Assembly (NCBI GenBank): GCA_020356305.1
Contig: CP070636.1
Location: 1,615,278-1,627,429 of the forward strand
Reading direction: 5' to 3'
DNA: 12,152 nt
From: Candidatus Bathyarchaeota archaeon
GTDB lineage: Archaea > Thermoproteota > Bathyarchaeia > Bathyarchaeales > Bathyarchaeaceae
Shown: positions 6,417-12,152 of the stretch, in pieces
How the letters are laid out: each line of letters begins with the position of its first letter
Position numbering within the stretch: the stretch's first letter is position 1
Program-made: the position numbers and the translations under genes
The notes under the pieces: generated by a model
Database searches by the model: none
Told to the model about the DNA's origin: nothing
What the model saw: the letters and a program-made list of their open reading frames with translations, nothing else

Positions 6417-7874
6417 TTACTCTCCCAGTTCTCTTCTCGCTTTTTTCACTATTTTCCACATTTCTTTTCTGACATCTTTTTCCAAGGGCTCAACCTCATG
6501 GGAAGCCAAGATTTCTTTGGCTCTTTCTCTTGCCAGTTCGCATATGTCCTTGCGGCCCGCTTTGATCCATTCTTCTCTGCTTCCTCTATCTAACAGAATG
6601 GGTCTCCACTGATCACTCAACACGTGGTTGCTCGTATGTTTTTGAGCCAAATAATGGCCTCCTATTCCAACCTCCTCTATGACTTCAAGGGCCAGAGAGT
6701 CCGCGTTTACGTTGACGCCATCCATAATTCGATAGAGCGCGCCAATAATCTCATTGTCTAGAACTAACTGCTCAAAACTATATGTCTTACCTGAATCCAG
6801 TATGGCGGGACCGTAGATGAGGCTTGCACCCGCTAACATGGGGACAATGGTAGTCATGACTTTTTCAAACATTGCTTGAGCCCCGGGAATCTTAGCATCG
6901 GTTGAACAAGCTCCTATCCAAGATGGAATCTTATAGTATCTTGCCAGTTGGGCGCATCCAGAGTTGATCAGCGGTCTTTCCGGAGCACCCAATGCCAATT
7001 TGCCCGTTTTCATATCAATTGTTGATGATACACTGCCGTAGAGCACAGGTGTTCCAGGATTTACAAGCTGAACTAGAGCTATTCCGCTGAGGACTTCGGC
7101 GTTGATCACAACCAGCTCCCCTGCGATTGTGAGCGGCGCTGTTCCTCCTCCCATCGCCATACCCAATATGAAGAAGGGTAAGCCAAATTTGGCGAATTCG
7201 ATGAGGGTCTCCGTGTCTTCCTTAGAGTGTTGCAGAGGACTTATTGGACATGTGCTAGCAGAGACTATTGGCTTCTTCCTGAGCTCTTCTTCGCCTCCCG
7301 CCACCGCTGATCCTATCTGAATGTAATTTCTGATTGTATCAGCACCATAAGTTGCGTGTGACACGTGTTTCTCAGTATTGTCCAATGCTACTGCGAGTTC
7401 GTGGAGAGCCCTTACGTGTTCTGGGATGTCATGTGCAGTGACTGTAGGAAGAAACACATGAACATTTTCTAACGCGTCCGTTAGCCTCGCAAATTTGGCG
7501 ATATCTTCACTTCTTGAATCCCTCTGCATCCCTGTATCCAAATCGTGCACTCTTATTCCATAACTGGAGTTGTTGAAGTAGGTTTTTCCGTATGGTTTAA
7601 GCTTGATTGTGTGCTTGGCATTTCTGGCATTCAAGGTAACAACTTCGGGAGCTTTCTTTATTAACTCCTTCAGCAAATGTTGAGGAATCTTCACAACTTT
7701 CTTGCCATAGTCAACAATTGCTCCAGCCTCATCCATCAGTCTAAGTGCCTTGTCCTCATAGACGCCTACACCGATCCGTTCGAGTACATCTACCGTAGCC
7801 AAATGAATCTCGTAGAGTTGATCGTTGTTGAAAAGGTTAAGCTGAAGCCTTTGAGACCATTGAGGTTCCCTCAT
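6417..7874 (-). CDS. MttB-superfamily (trimethylamine methyltransferase-like) protein, non-pyrrolysine
   Basis: Predicted corrinoid-dependent methyltransferase that moves a methyl group from a methylated amine or similar substrate to a corrinoid protein. It has 485 residues, normal for the family, with the full TIM-barrel frame, including CPISPLQHS (209-217), MGGGTAPLTIAGELVVINAEVLSGI (241-265), LGAPERPLINSGCAQLARYY (295-314), SDAK-like STDAKIP (324-330) and YGPAILDSGKTYSFEQLVLDNEI (354-376). Aligned from memory on the DAK(V/I)P motif, the pyrrolysine of methanogen MttB corresponds to S324 here, preceded by C323. There is no in-frame TAG. Pyrrolysine-free relatives include glycine-betaine, proline-betaine and carnitine demethylases, so trimethylamine itself is unlikely. 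ATG 7874 has a GGGGTGAG site 4 nt upstream; GTG 7931 and GTG 7883 are in frame but less convincing. First gene of an operon with the Fe-ADH. Confidence 0.93.
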   Translation of the reverse strand: MREPQWSQRLQLNLFNNDQLYEIHLATVDVLERIGVGVYEDKALRLMDEAGAIVDYGKKVVKIPQHLLKELIKKAPEVVTLNARNAKHTIKLKPYGKTYFNNSSYGIRVHDLDTGMQRDSRSEDIAKFARLTDALENVHVFLPTVTAHDIPEHVRALHELAVALDNTEKHVSHATYGADTIRNYIQIGSAVAGGEEELRKKPIVSASTCPISPLQHSKEDTETLIEFAKFGLPFFILGMAMGGGTAPLTIAGELVVINAEVLSGIALVQLVNPGTPVLYGSVSSTIDMKTGKLALGAPERPLINSGCAQLARYYKIPSWIGACSTDAKIPGAQAMFEKVMTTIVPMLAGASLIYGPAILDSGKTYSFEQLVLDNEIIGALYRIMDGVNVNADSLALEVIEEVGIGGHYLAQKHTSNHVLSDQWRPILLDRGSREEWIKAGRKDICELARERAKEILASHEVEPLEKDVRKEMWKIVKKARRELGE

Positions 7875-7878
7875 AAAT

Positions 7879-7886
7879 CTCACCCC
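7879..7886 (-). promoter_or_regulatory. Ribosome-binding site that decides the MttB-like start
   Basis: The minus strand reads GGGGTGAG, containing GGTGA complementary to the 16S rRNA 3' end, 4 nt before ATG 7874. It favours this ATG over GTG 7931, which has no such site. Confidence 0.65.
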
Positions 7887-7910
7887 GACTTCAATAATTC
7901 TGGTTAAGAA

Positions 7911-7928
7911 CGGAAAAAATTTTTCCCG
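7911..7928. repeat. 18-bp near-perfect palindrome upstream of the methyltransferase gene
   Basis: The minus strand reads CGGGAAAAATTTTTTCCG, self-complementary over all nine base pairs if one G:T is allowed. It lies 37-54 nt before ATG 7874 and is outside the coding region if that start is right. It could be a dimeric regulator's operator, or simply an A/T tract with matching ends. Confidence 0.5.
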
Positions 7929-8142
7929 CACTCTCTAATGTGCGCTCGTAAATCAACCTAGCCTTAATTATCAACGTGACATTTTGGCTGGACCCTTAAA
8001 AGGAACATGTGCCACTGATTGGAAGCGCCAATGAATACTGCTTGAACATTTTTCAGACACTTTAAACATTTTCATCTAAACTCAAGACACAACATAGTTA
8101 TGAAAAAACTAGTTTGATCACGCCATACCTTTCATCACTGCT

Positions 8143-8156
8143 ATTTTCTAGAAAAT
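8143..8156. repeat. Perfect 14-bp palindrome in the divergent intergenic region
   Basis: The sequence ATTTTCTAGAAAAT is identical on both strands. Its core TTCTAGAA appears once more in the window, in the psmB-egsA divergent region at 11294-11301, and nowhere in the coding regions that I could find. It may be a binding site for a dimeric regulator; position is about 90 nt before the sepF start. Confidence 0.45.
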
Positions 8157-8230
8157 CTTGGAAAGGTTCTATGTTATGTAGAAATATCTCTGGTACACAA
8201 AGCTTAAAGTTTCTGGGTAGCTACTTTATT

Positions 8231-8239
8231 GGGGAGTGA
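8231..8239 (+). promoter_or_regulatory. Ribosome-binding site for sepF
   Basis: GGGGAGTGA lies 3 nt before TTG 8243 and supports translation from this TTG. Confidence 0.6.
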
Positions 8240-8242
8240 AGA

Positions 8243-8632
8243 TTGCCAAGCTTAGGGAAGAAATTTGGAAAAGTCATCGGCAAAATAAAGAAGGGCGAAA
8301 CGACGGAGAAGACTGAAGAAGCCGTGCCCTCCGCTACTCCTCCAACTAAGGCTTATTTGAAAGCTCTACCTTTACGCGATCTTGAGGACGTGGATGTGAT
8401 CAAACGCGAAGTGAAATCTGGGAACATACTCATCTTGAGAGTCGGTCCTCTGGCGAGGAAGAGTATTGAAGATGTGAAAACGGCAGTAAGCGAGTTGTAC
8501 GAGTTCACGGCACTGGTGGGTGGGGACATCGCTCGTTTAGGTGAGGAGCGTGTGGTTATTACTCCTTCCTTCATCCGAATCTGGCGGGAAAAAACAGCAA
8601 CTTCCGGGCAGGAAATGCCTACCGCAGCCTGA
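8243..8632 (+). CDS. sepF: Cell division protein SepF (DUF552)
   Basis: Membrane anchor and partner of FtsZ at the archaeal division ring. It has 129 residues, the normal archaeal length. The N-terminal stretch SLGKKFGKVIGKIKKG (about 3-18) can form the amphipathic, positively charged helix that attaches to the membrane. A flexible linker (20-36) leads to the globular DUF552 core from YLKALPLRDLEDVDVIKREVKSGNILILRV (part of 38-67) to VGGDIARLGEERVVITPSFIRI (92-113), with the glycine pair G93-G94 at the dimer/FtsZ-binding surface. TTG 8243 is supported by the GGGGAGTGA site and by the helix directly following. Its last 14 nt overlap the end of the aCPSF1 gene on the other strand. ftsZ is not in the window. 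Confidence 0.94.
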   Translation: MPSLGKKFGKVIGKIKKGETTEKTEEAVPSATPPTKAYLKALPLRDLEDVDVIKREVKSGNILILRVGPLARKSIEDVKTAVSELYEFTALVGGDIARLGEERVVITPSFIRIWREKTATSGQEMPTAA

Positions 8633-10583
8633 CTGTTTCTAGAGTGTCAGGTACAGATGTTCTGACCTTATACTTTCTCTCAAAGATATTAGCCATGTTT
8701 AGACACTTCGACCTTTCTCCGTGACACACAATCACTCTCTCGGGCTTTTGTGTGACTCGACGTATATAGTGGACAATTTGTCTCCTGTCCGAATGTCCGG
8801 AAAAACCCTCAATGGATTCAACATTCAGGTTGACCTTAACAATCCCGATTTTTCCTTCACTGTTTATCATTGGTGTTTCCCTTAAGCCCTTCTGCACTCT
8901 GCACCCAAGGGTCCCCTGAATCTGATAGCTGACGAAGATCACCTTGTTTTTTTCGTCTGGAGCCAGATACCTAAAGTAGTCAATCGCAGGTCCGCCTTCT
9001 AACATTCCCGAAGTAGCCATGATAATGCTTTCCTTTCCCTCAAGGATTTCTTCCCTTGCGCTGGGATGCTCCACAATGGTGAAATAATCTGATTGAAACG
9101 GGTTAGCTCCCTCATGAAGAATCCTGTTCCGAACTTCTCTAGCCAAATACTCTGGATATGCTGTATGGATGGCAGTCGCCTCGGAAATCATTCCCTCAAT
9201 GAACACGGGTGCCTCCTTCAACAAGCCCTGCTGCATATACCCGTCAATAACCAACATTATTTCTTGAGCTCTGCCAACAGCTGGAACCGGAATCAACACC
9301 TTGCCTCCTTGATTAAGAGTTTTGTTTATCATGGATGCAAGTTTTTCTTCCGCTTCTATCCTAGGCGGCATCACATCTTGTGGGGCTCCATACGTGCTCT
9401 CGGTTACTATAGTCTCGACTCTTGGGAATTCTGTGGTAGCAGGCTCAAGAAGCATAGTTTTTGCATACTTGTAATCGCCTGTGTAGACAATGTTGTGTAG
9501 TCCCTCTCCGATATGCAAGTGTGTCACTGATGAGCCAAGAATATGTCCTGCGTTATGCAGCGTCAGACGGACATCTGGTGCTATGTCAGTCACAGCGCCG
9601 TGTCGCAATGGAATTGTGTGCAAGACAGTTTCTCGCACATCTTTCTGATCATAGGGCGGCATGCCACCTTGCTTGCTTAGCACGTCAAGATAATCCAGCT
9701 GAAGCAAGGTCATGAGGTTTGAGGTGGGGGCTGAGCAATAGACGGGGCCGTCATAGCCATACTTAAACAAGAACGGAAGAAAACCACAGTGGTCCAGATG
9801 CGAGTGACTTATGATTACGGCATCTAGAGAGTCTAGGATGAACTGGGGCGCATCGAGTCGAGGGAAGGCATCAAGAGGGCTTGCAGAGCCAGGGTTGATG
9901 CCACAGTCCAGCAAGACTTGGCTTTCCCTTGTTTGTACGAGGATAGCCGATCTCCCTACCTCTTGGAAACCTCCAAGGGCAGTGATTTGAATATCTCCAA
10001 CTCCGTAGACCATTGGCCTGAATATTTTCTCACCTACTGTGCGGAGTATTCTGTCTCGTTCCTTACTTTCAGTGTGAAGAAAATGTCGCATGTGCGCCAT
10101 GATTTTTGACGGTATTGGAGGACTCCTTAAGATTCGAGGTCTCCATCGTGTCTGTCTTATGATTTCCTGCAAGATTACTCCGTTTTTGCCGATAACCAAT
10201 CCAGGCTTCTTCGCTTCGGCAGTAACCTCGCCCAAGCTAGGGTCAAAACTGACGCCAGTGATCTCCGCCTCTTTGGGAACAATCTCGCGTATGATCCTTT
10301 CAGCCTCTTTCTCTGGCAATCTCACGGAAGGATCAGAACGTACAACAATCCTTTTTCTAATCCGGCTCACGATGTCTGAAATTATATAACTCTGTTCAAC
10401 AATAACCTCTGGCTTTTTTGTGTAGATCGCTAGGGCTGGACCTTCGAATTCGATTCGGGTTATCTCCGCTTCTTTTGGGATATGTTGGAATATTGTCTGA
10501 CTAATATCCACCTTTGTTTTGTCGGGAACTTTCACGCTTTGTACTCGCTCCTCACGAGCCTCCCAAGATACTCTTTTTTTCAT
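8619..10583 (-). CDS. aCPSF1: KH-domain beta-CASP ribonuclease, transcription termination factor
   Basis: Archaeal homologue of CPSF73/FttA, a zinc endo/exonuclease that cleaves RNA at U-rich 3' ends and drives transcription termination. 654 residues, slightly above the usual 630-640. Two N-terminal KH-like domains come first, with GKNG at 132-135. The metallo-beta-lactamase part has HSHLDH (260-265), H347, D370 and E395; the beta-CASP insert has PAVGRAQE (434-441); SGHSD with H597 and the final HGE (H621) complete the zinc site. All catalytic residues are present. It is downstream of psmB, and the pairing is widely conserved in archaea. ATG 10583 overlaps psmB by 32 nt and has a poor ribosome-binding site; GTG 10535 lies just after the psmB stop with GAGGAG upstream and would shorten the protein by 16 residues before the first KH domain. 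Confidence 0.97.
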   Translation of the reverse strand: MKKRVSWEAREERVQSVKVPDKTKVDISQTIFQHIPKEAEITRIEFEGPALAIYTKKPEVIVEQSYIISDIVSRIRKRIVVRSDPSVRLPEKEAERIIREIVPKEAEITGVSFDPSLGEVTAEAKKPGLVIGKNGVILQEIIRQTRWRPRILRSPPIPSKIMAHMRHFLHTESKERDRILRTVGEKIFRPMVYGVGDIQITALGGFQEVGRSAILVQTRESQVLLDCGINPGSASPLDAFPRLDAPQFILDSLDAVIISHSHLDHCGFLPFLFKYGYDGPVYCSAPTSNLMTLLQLDYLDVLSKQGGMPPYDQKDVRETVLHTIPLRHGAVTDIAPDVRLTLHNAGHILGSSVTHLHIGEGLHNIVYTGDYKYAKTMLLEPATTEFPRVETIVTESTYGAPQDVMPPRIEAEEKLASMINKTLNQGGKVLIPVPAVGRAQEIMLVIDGYMQQGLLKEAPVFIEGMISEATAIHTAYPEYLAREVRNRILHEGANPFQSDYFTIVEHPSAREEILEGKESIIMATSGMLEGGPAIDYFRYLAPDEKNKVIFVSYQIQGTLGCRVQKGLRETPMINSEGKIGIVKVNLNVESIEGFSGHSDRRQIVHYIRRVTQKPERVIVCHGERSKCLNMANIFERKYKVRTSVPDTLETVRLR

Positions 10584-11187
10584 CGTTGTCTAATTCACGG
10601 TATCCTTTTCCATCTATAACGGCGACGTCATAGCTGTCTCCACTGGCTGAGTCCCTTTTCATAGCGGCATCTACTGCGCGCACAACCACAGACAAGAGGT
10701 CTTTGATTGTCATGCCTTCTATGTATTTGTCTTCTAACACTCCGTAGGCTATAGGGGAACCTGAACCTGTGGCTACACATTTCTCTTCTGTCAGACTGCC
10801 AAACGGGTCAAGAGAAAACACATGAGGTCCTGTCGTGTCAACACCTCCTACGAGGACCTGAGCGATCATCGGCGCCAACCGAGATGAGAAAAAGAGGTTT
10901 GCGATAAGTCGGGCCGCGGAGCCTATTGGCATTGGGCGTTTGGCGTTAAGTCTGTAAAGTTGTGCATTCGCTTTCAGTATGTCCACTGTTCGTTGCGCGT
11001 CTGCAACGCTCCCCGAAATGGTCATGGCCAAATGATCATCGATCTTGTACACTTTTTTCCCTTTTTTGTGGGCTACAAAAGTTCCCATCGTAACACGAGT
11101 ATCCGAGGCTACAATAATTCCGTCTTTGCAAACTACTCCAATCGTTGTTGTCCCTTTCAAAGCTGACTGATCAAACATTTCACGCAT
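10552..11187 (-). CDS. psmB: Proteasome subunit beta
   Basis: Catalytic subunit of the 20S proteasome, an N-terminal nucleophile threonine protease. 211 residues. A 12-residue propeptide ending in LKG precedes TTTIGVV, so the mature enzyme starts at T13. Asp17 and Lys33 of the mature numbering are D29 (in SDTRVT) and K45 (in KKVYKI), and GSGSP (141-145) and SGDSYDVAVI (182-191) are the expected downstream elements. Thus it is an active-type subunit, not an inactive paralogue. ATG 11187 is used; ATG at 11178, three codons later, is also possible. The propeptide is short either way. It is the first gene of the psmB-aCPSF1 unit and is divergent from egsA. Confidence 0.96.
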   Translation of the reverse strand: MREMFDQSALKGTTTIGVVCKDGIIVASDTRVTMGTFVAHKKGKKVYKIDDHLAMTISGSVADAQRTVDILKANAQLYRLNAKRPMPIGSAARLIANLFFSSRLAPMIAQVLVGGVDTTGPHVFSLDPFGSLTEEKCVATGSGSPIAYGVLEDKYIEGMTIKDLLSVVVRAVDAAMKRDSASGDSYDVAVIDGKGYRELDNDEKKSILGGS

Positions 11188-11272
11188 CTTCCGTTATCTC
11201 CCGAAAATCTGATGCACTAACAATAACTTCCCGGGAGAAGCTAGCGGAATGTAGAAATGAAGATGTCTGTAA

Positions 11273-11284
11273 TAAGTTTTATGT
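11273..11284 (-). promoter_or_regulatory. Possible TATA box for psmB-aCPSF1
   Basis: On the minus strand CACATAAAACTT lies about 90 nt before ATG 11187. Initiation 25 nt downstream would give a leader of about 65 nt. It is the best AT-rich element available, but the assignment rests on composition and position. Confidence 0.35.
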
Positions 11285-11358
11285 GTGATTCTGTTCTAGA
11301 AAACAAGCTAACAACATCAGGTCACAGCAAATTGACTTGTAGAGCCGTAACCGACGGA

Positions 11359-11366
11359 TTTAAAAA
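11359..11366 (+). promoter_or_regulatory. Probable TATA box for egsA
   Basis: TTTAAAAA in the context GGATTTAAAAAGG. Transcription about 26 nt downstream would begin near 11389, about 20 nt before the TTG start at 11412, leaving room for the GTGATC site. Confidence 0.55.
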
Positions 11367-11401
11367 GGTTTTGAACAGAGTAGTAAAGGTCAACTTGAAA
11401 C

Positions 11402-11407
11402 GTGATC
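11402..11407 (+). promoter_or_regulatory. Ribosome-binding site supporting the TTG start of egsA
   Basis: GTGATC matches the complement of the archaeal 16S rRNA 3' end and lies 4 nt before TTG 11412. The other candidate, ATG 11427, has only a weaker GTGAT 14 nt upstream. Confidence 0.45.
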
Positions 11408-11411
11408 GTGA

Positions 11412-12152
11412 TTGAAGCTACACCGCATGCAACTCCCAAGAGAAGTCATTGTGGGAAACGAAATCCTAGGGCTCATCGGCGATGTTTGTAGAAGGCTCGG
11501 CTTTTCCAAGTCTGCACTTGTGGTGACAGGCTGTCACACGCTTCATGTTGCGGGCCAGAGGATCACTGACCTTCTCGATGACGCAGGAATCGATGTTGAC
11601 CAATTCGTTGTTCCCTCATTTACCCTAAAGGATGTTAGGACAGTCGAGGAAAAGATAATCGAATCGAAACCGCAGGTGGTACTCGGAACCGGAGGTGGGA
11701 CCAAGATCGATGTTGCAAAGCTTGGTTCTGCGAGTCAAGGGGTTCCTTTCATAAGCATACCAACAACAGCGTCTCACGATGGAATTGCAAGTTGCGTTGT
11801 CTCTCTTAGGGGACTGAACAAACCCTACTCCAAGATGGCGCAGTCCCCAATGGCCATCCTTGCGGACACCAGCGTTATTGCTCAGGCGTCTCATCGATTT
11901 GCGGCTAGTGGATGTGGAGATGTTGTGGCCAAGTTTACGGCGGTTCGTGATTGGGAGCTAGCTCACAAAACAAGAAACGAGTATTACGGGGAGTATGCGG
12001 CAAGTTTGTCTCTGATGAGCGCGAGGCTGGTTGCTGAACATGCCGATATAATTCAGCCCGGGTTGGAAGATGGTGTACGGGTTCTCTTGGAAGCCCTGAT
12101 TAGCTGCGGCGTGGCGATGAGCATCGCTGGCAGCAGTCGACCTTGCAGCGGT
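11412..12152 (+). CDS. egsA: sn-Glycerol-1-phosphate dehydrogenase, C-terminus cut by window edge
   Basis: Reduces dihydroxyacetone phosphate to sn-glycerol-1-phosphate with NAD(P)H, the step that sets the stereochemistry of archaeal membrane lipids. The 247 codons present are about 70% of a protein of about 350. Recognisable segments are MQLPREVIVGNEIL (6-19), GTGGGTKIDVAKL (92-104, nucleotide binding), PTTASHDGIAS (117-127), and ASGCGDVVAKFTAVRDW (165-181), which holds the zinc ligand D170. The sequence stops within GSSRPCSG, just short of the histidines that complete the metal site. TTG 11412 adds MKLHR before MQLPRE, matching the family's usual N-terminus; ATG 11427 is the alternative. 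The frame is closed upstream by TGA at 11409 and 11403. Divergent from psmB. Confidence 0.95.
   Translation, partial: MKLHRMQLPREVIVGNEILGLIGDVCRRLGFSKSALVVTGCHTLHVAGQRITDLLDDAGIDVDQFVVPSFTLKDVRTVEEKIIESKPQVVLGTGGGTKIDVAKLGSASQGVPFISIPTTASHDGIASCVVSLRGLNKPYSKMAQSPMAILADTSVIAQASHRFAASGCGDVVAKFTAVRDWELAHKTRNEYYGEYAASLSLMSARLVAEHADIIQPGLEDGVRVLLEALISCGVAMSIAGSSRPCSG

Larger units (their letters stand above)
7875..8242. other. Divergent intergenic region between the MttB-like gene and sepF
   Basis: About 370 bp without a gene. It holds the palindrome at 7911-7928 near the methyltransferase and, nearer sepF, a perfect 14-bp palindrome at 8143-8156 and an inverted repeat with arms TTCTA and TAGAA at about 8168-8184. 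A possible sepF TATA element is the AGCTTAAAG stretch around 8200-8209, which would put transcription start near 8230. No clear TATA box for the methyltransferase operon stands out. Confidence 0.5.

Noticed and set aside
5725..6472. Plus-strand open frames opposite the Fe-ADH gene
   Set aside because: They mirror the codon structure of the conserved Fe-ADH and show no protein family features of their own.
6417..7874. Possible in-frame amber codon for pyrrolysine in the MttB-like gene
   Set aside because: The frame is continuous, with Ser at the pyrrolysine position and TAA as the only stop; no TAG needs decoding.
11227..11240. CTTCCCGGGAGAAG in the psmB leader as a hairpin or riboswitch
   Set aside because: The outer four-base stem and the inner CCCGGG cannot both pair, leaving a stem too weak to call.
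5227..12152. Fe-ADH and egsA as a duplicated pair
   Set aside because: Both belong to the Fe-ADH/dehydroquinate synthase-like fold superfamily but their motifs differ throughout, and they are the ordinary representatives of two separate families.
1..12152. Mobile elements or CRISPR array
   Set aside because: No transposase or integrase reading frame, no long terminal inverted repeats and no regularly spaced direct repeats are present.

Overview
The window is archaeal. It carries aEF-1A, eL37, an archaeal Sm-like protein, the KH/beta-CASP nuclease aCPSF1, a proteasome beta subunit, SepF and sn-glycerol-1-phosphate dehydrogenase, a combination seen only in Archaea. SepF together with an MttB-superfamily methyltransferase, an iron-type alcohol dehydrogenase and a DUF2284 protein would suit a Bathyarchaeia-like member of the TACK group. 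That placement is an inference from gene content, not a computed result. Starts other than ATG are common here: GTG for aEF-1A, and probably TTG for eL37, the DUF2284 protein, sepF and egsA. Shine-Dalgarno sequences are often clear.

Layout, left to right. 1-1169 (-): aEF-1A, running off the left edge. 1602-2945 (+): 12-helix MFS transporter. 2946-3341: non-coding, T-rich. 3342-3774 (-): LSm then eL37, a two-gene operon. About 3778-4368 (+): pre-PUA/PUA RNA-binding protein whose start codon is unclear. 4412-5110 (-): DUF2284 cysteine-rich protein with its own promoter. 5227-7874 (-): MttB-like methyltransferase followed 20 nt later by an Fe-alcohol dehydrogenase, an operon. 7875-8242: divergent intergenic region with two palindromes. 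8243-8632 (+): sepF. 8619-11187 (-): psmB then aCPSF1, overlapping. 11412-12152 (+): egsA (G1P dehydrogenase), running off the right edge.

Most of the window is housekeeping: translation, RNA processing and transcription termination, protein turnover, division and lipid backbone synthesis. The accessory part is 4412-7874. There a non-pyrrolysine MttB homologue (Ser where methanogen MttB has pyrrolysine) is co-transcribed with a dehydrogenase, beside a protein with eight cysteines in two sets of four. A reasonable hypothesis is demethylation of a quaternary amine or related methylated compound, with an oxidoreductase step and an Fe-S protein serving the corrinoid/methyl-transfer machinery. The corrinoid protein and the methylcorrinoid:acceptor methyltransferase are not in the window. 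I saw no tRNA, rRNA, CRISPR array, transposase or other mobile element.
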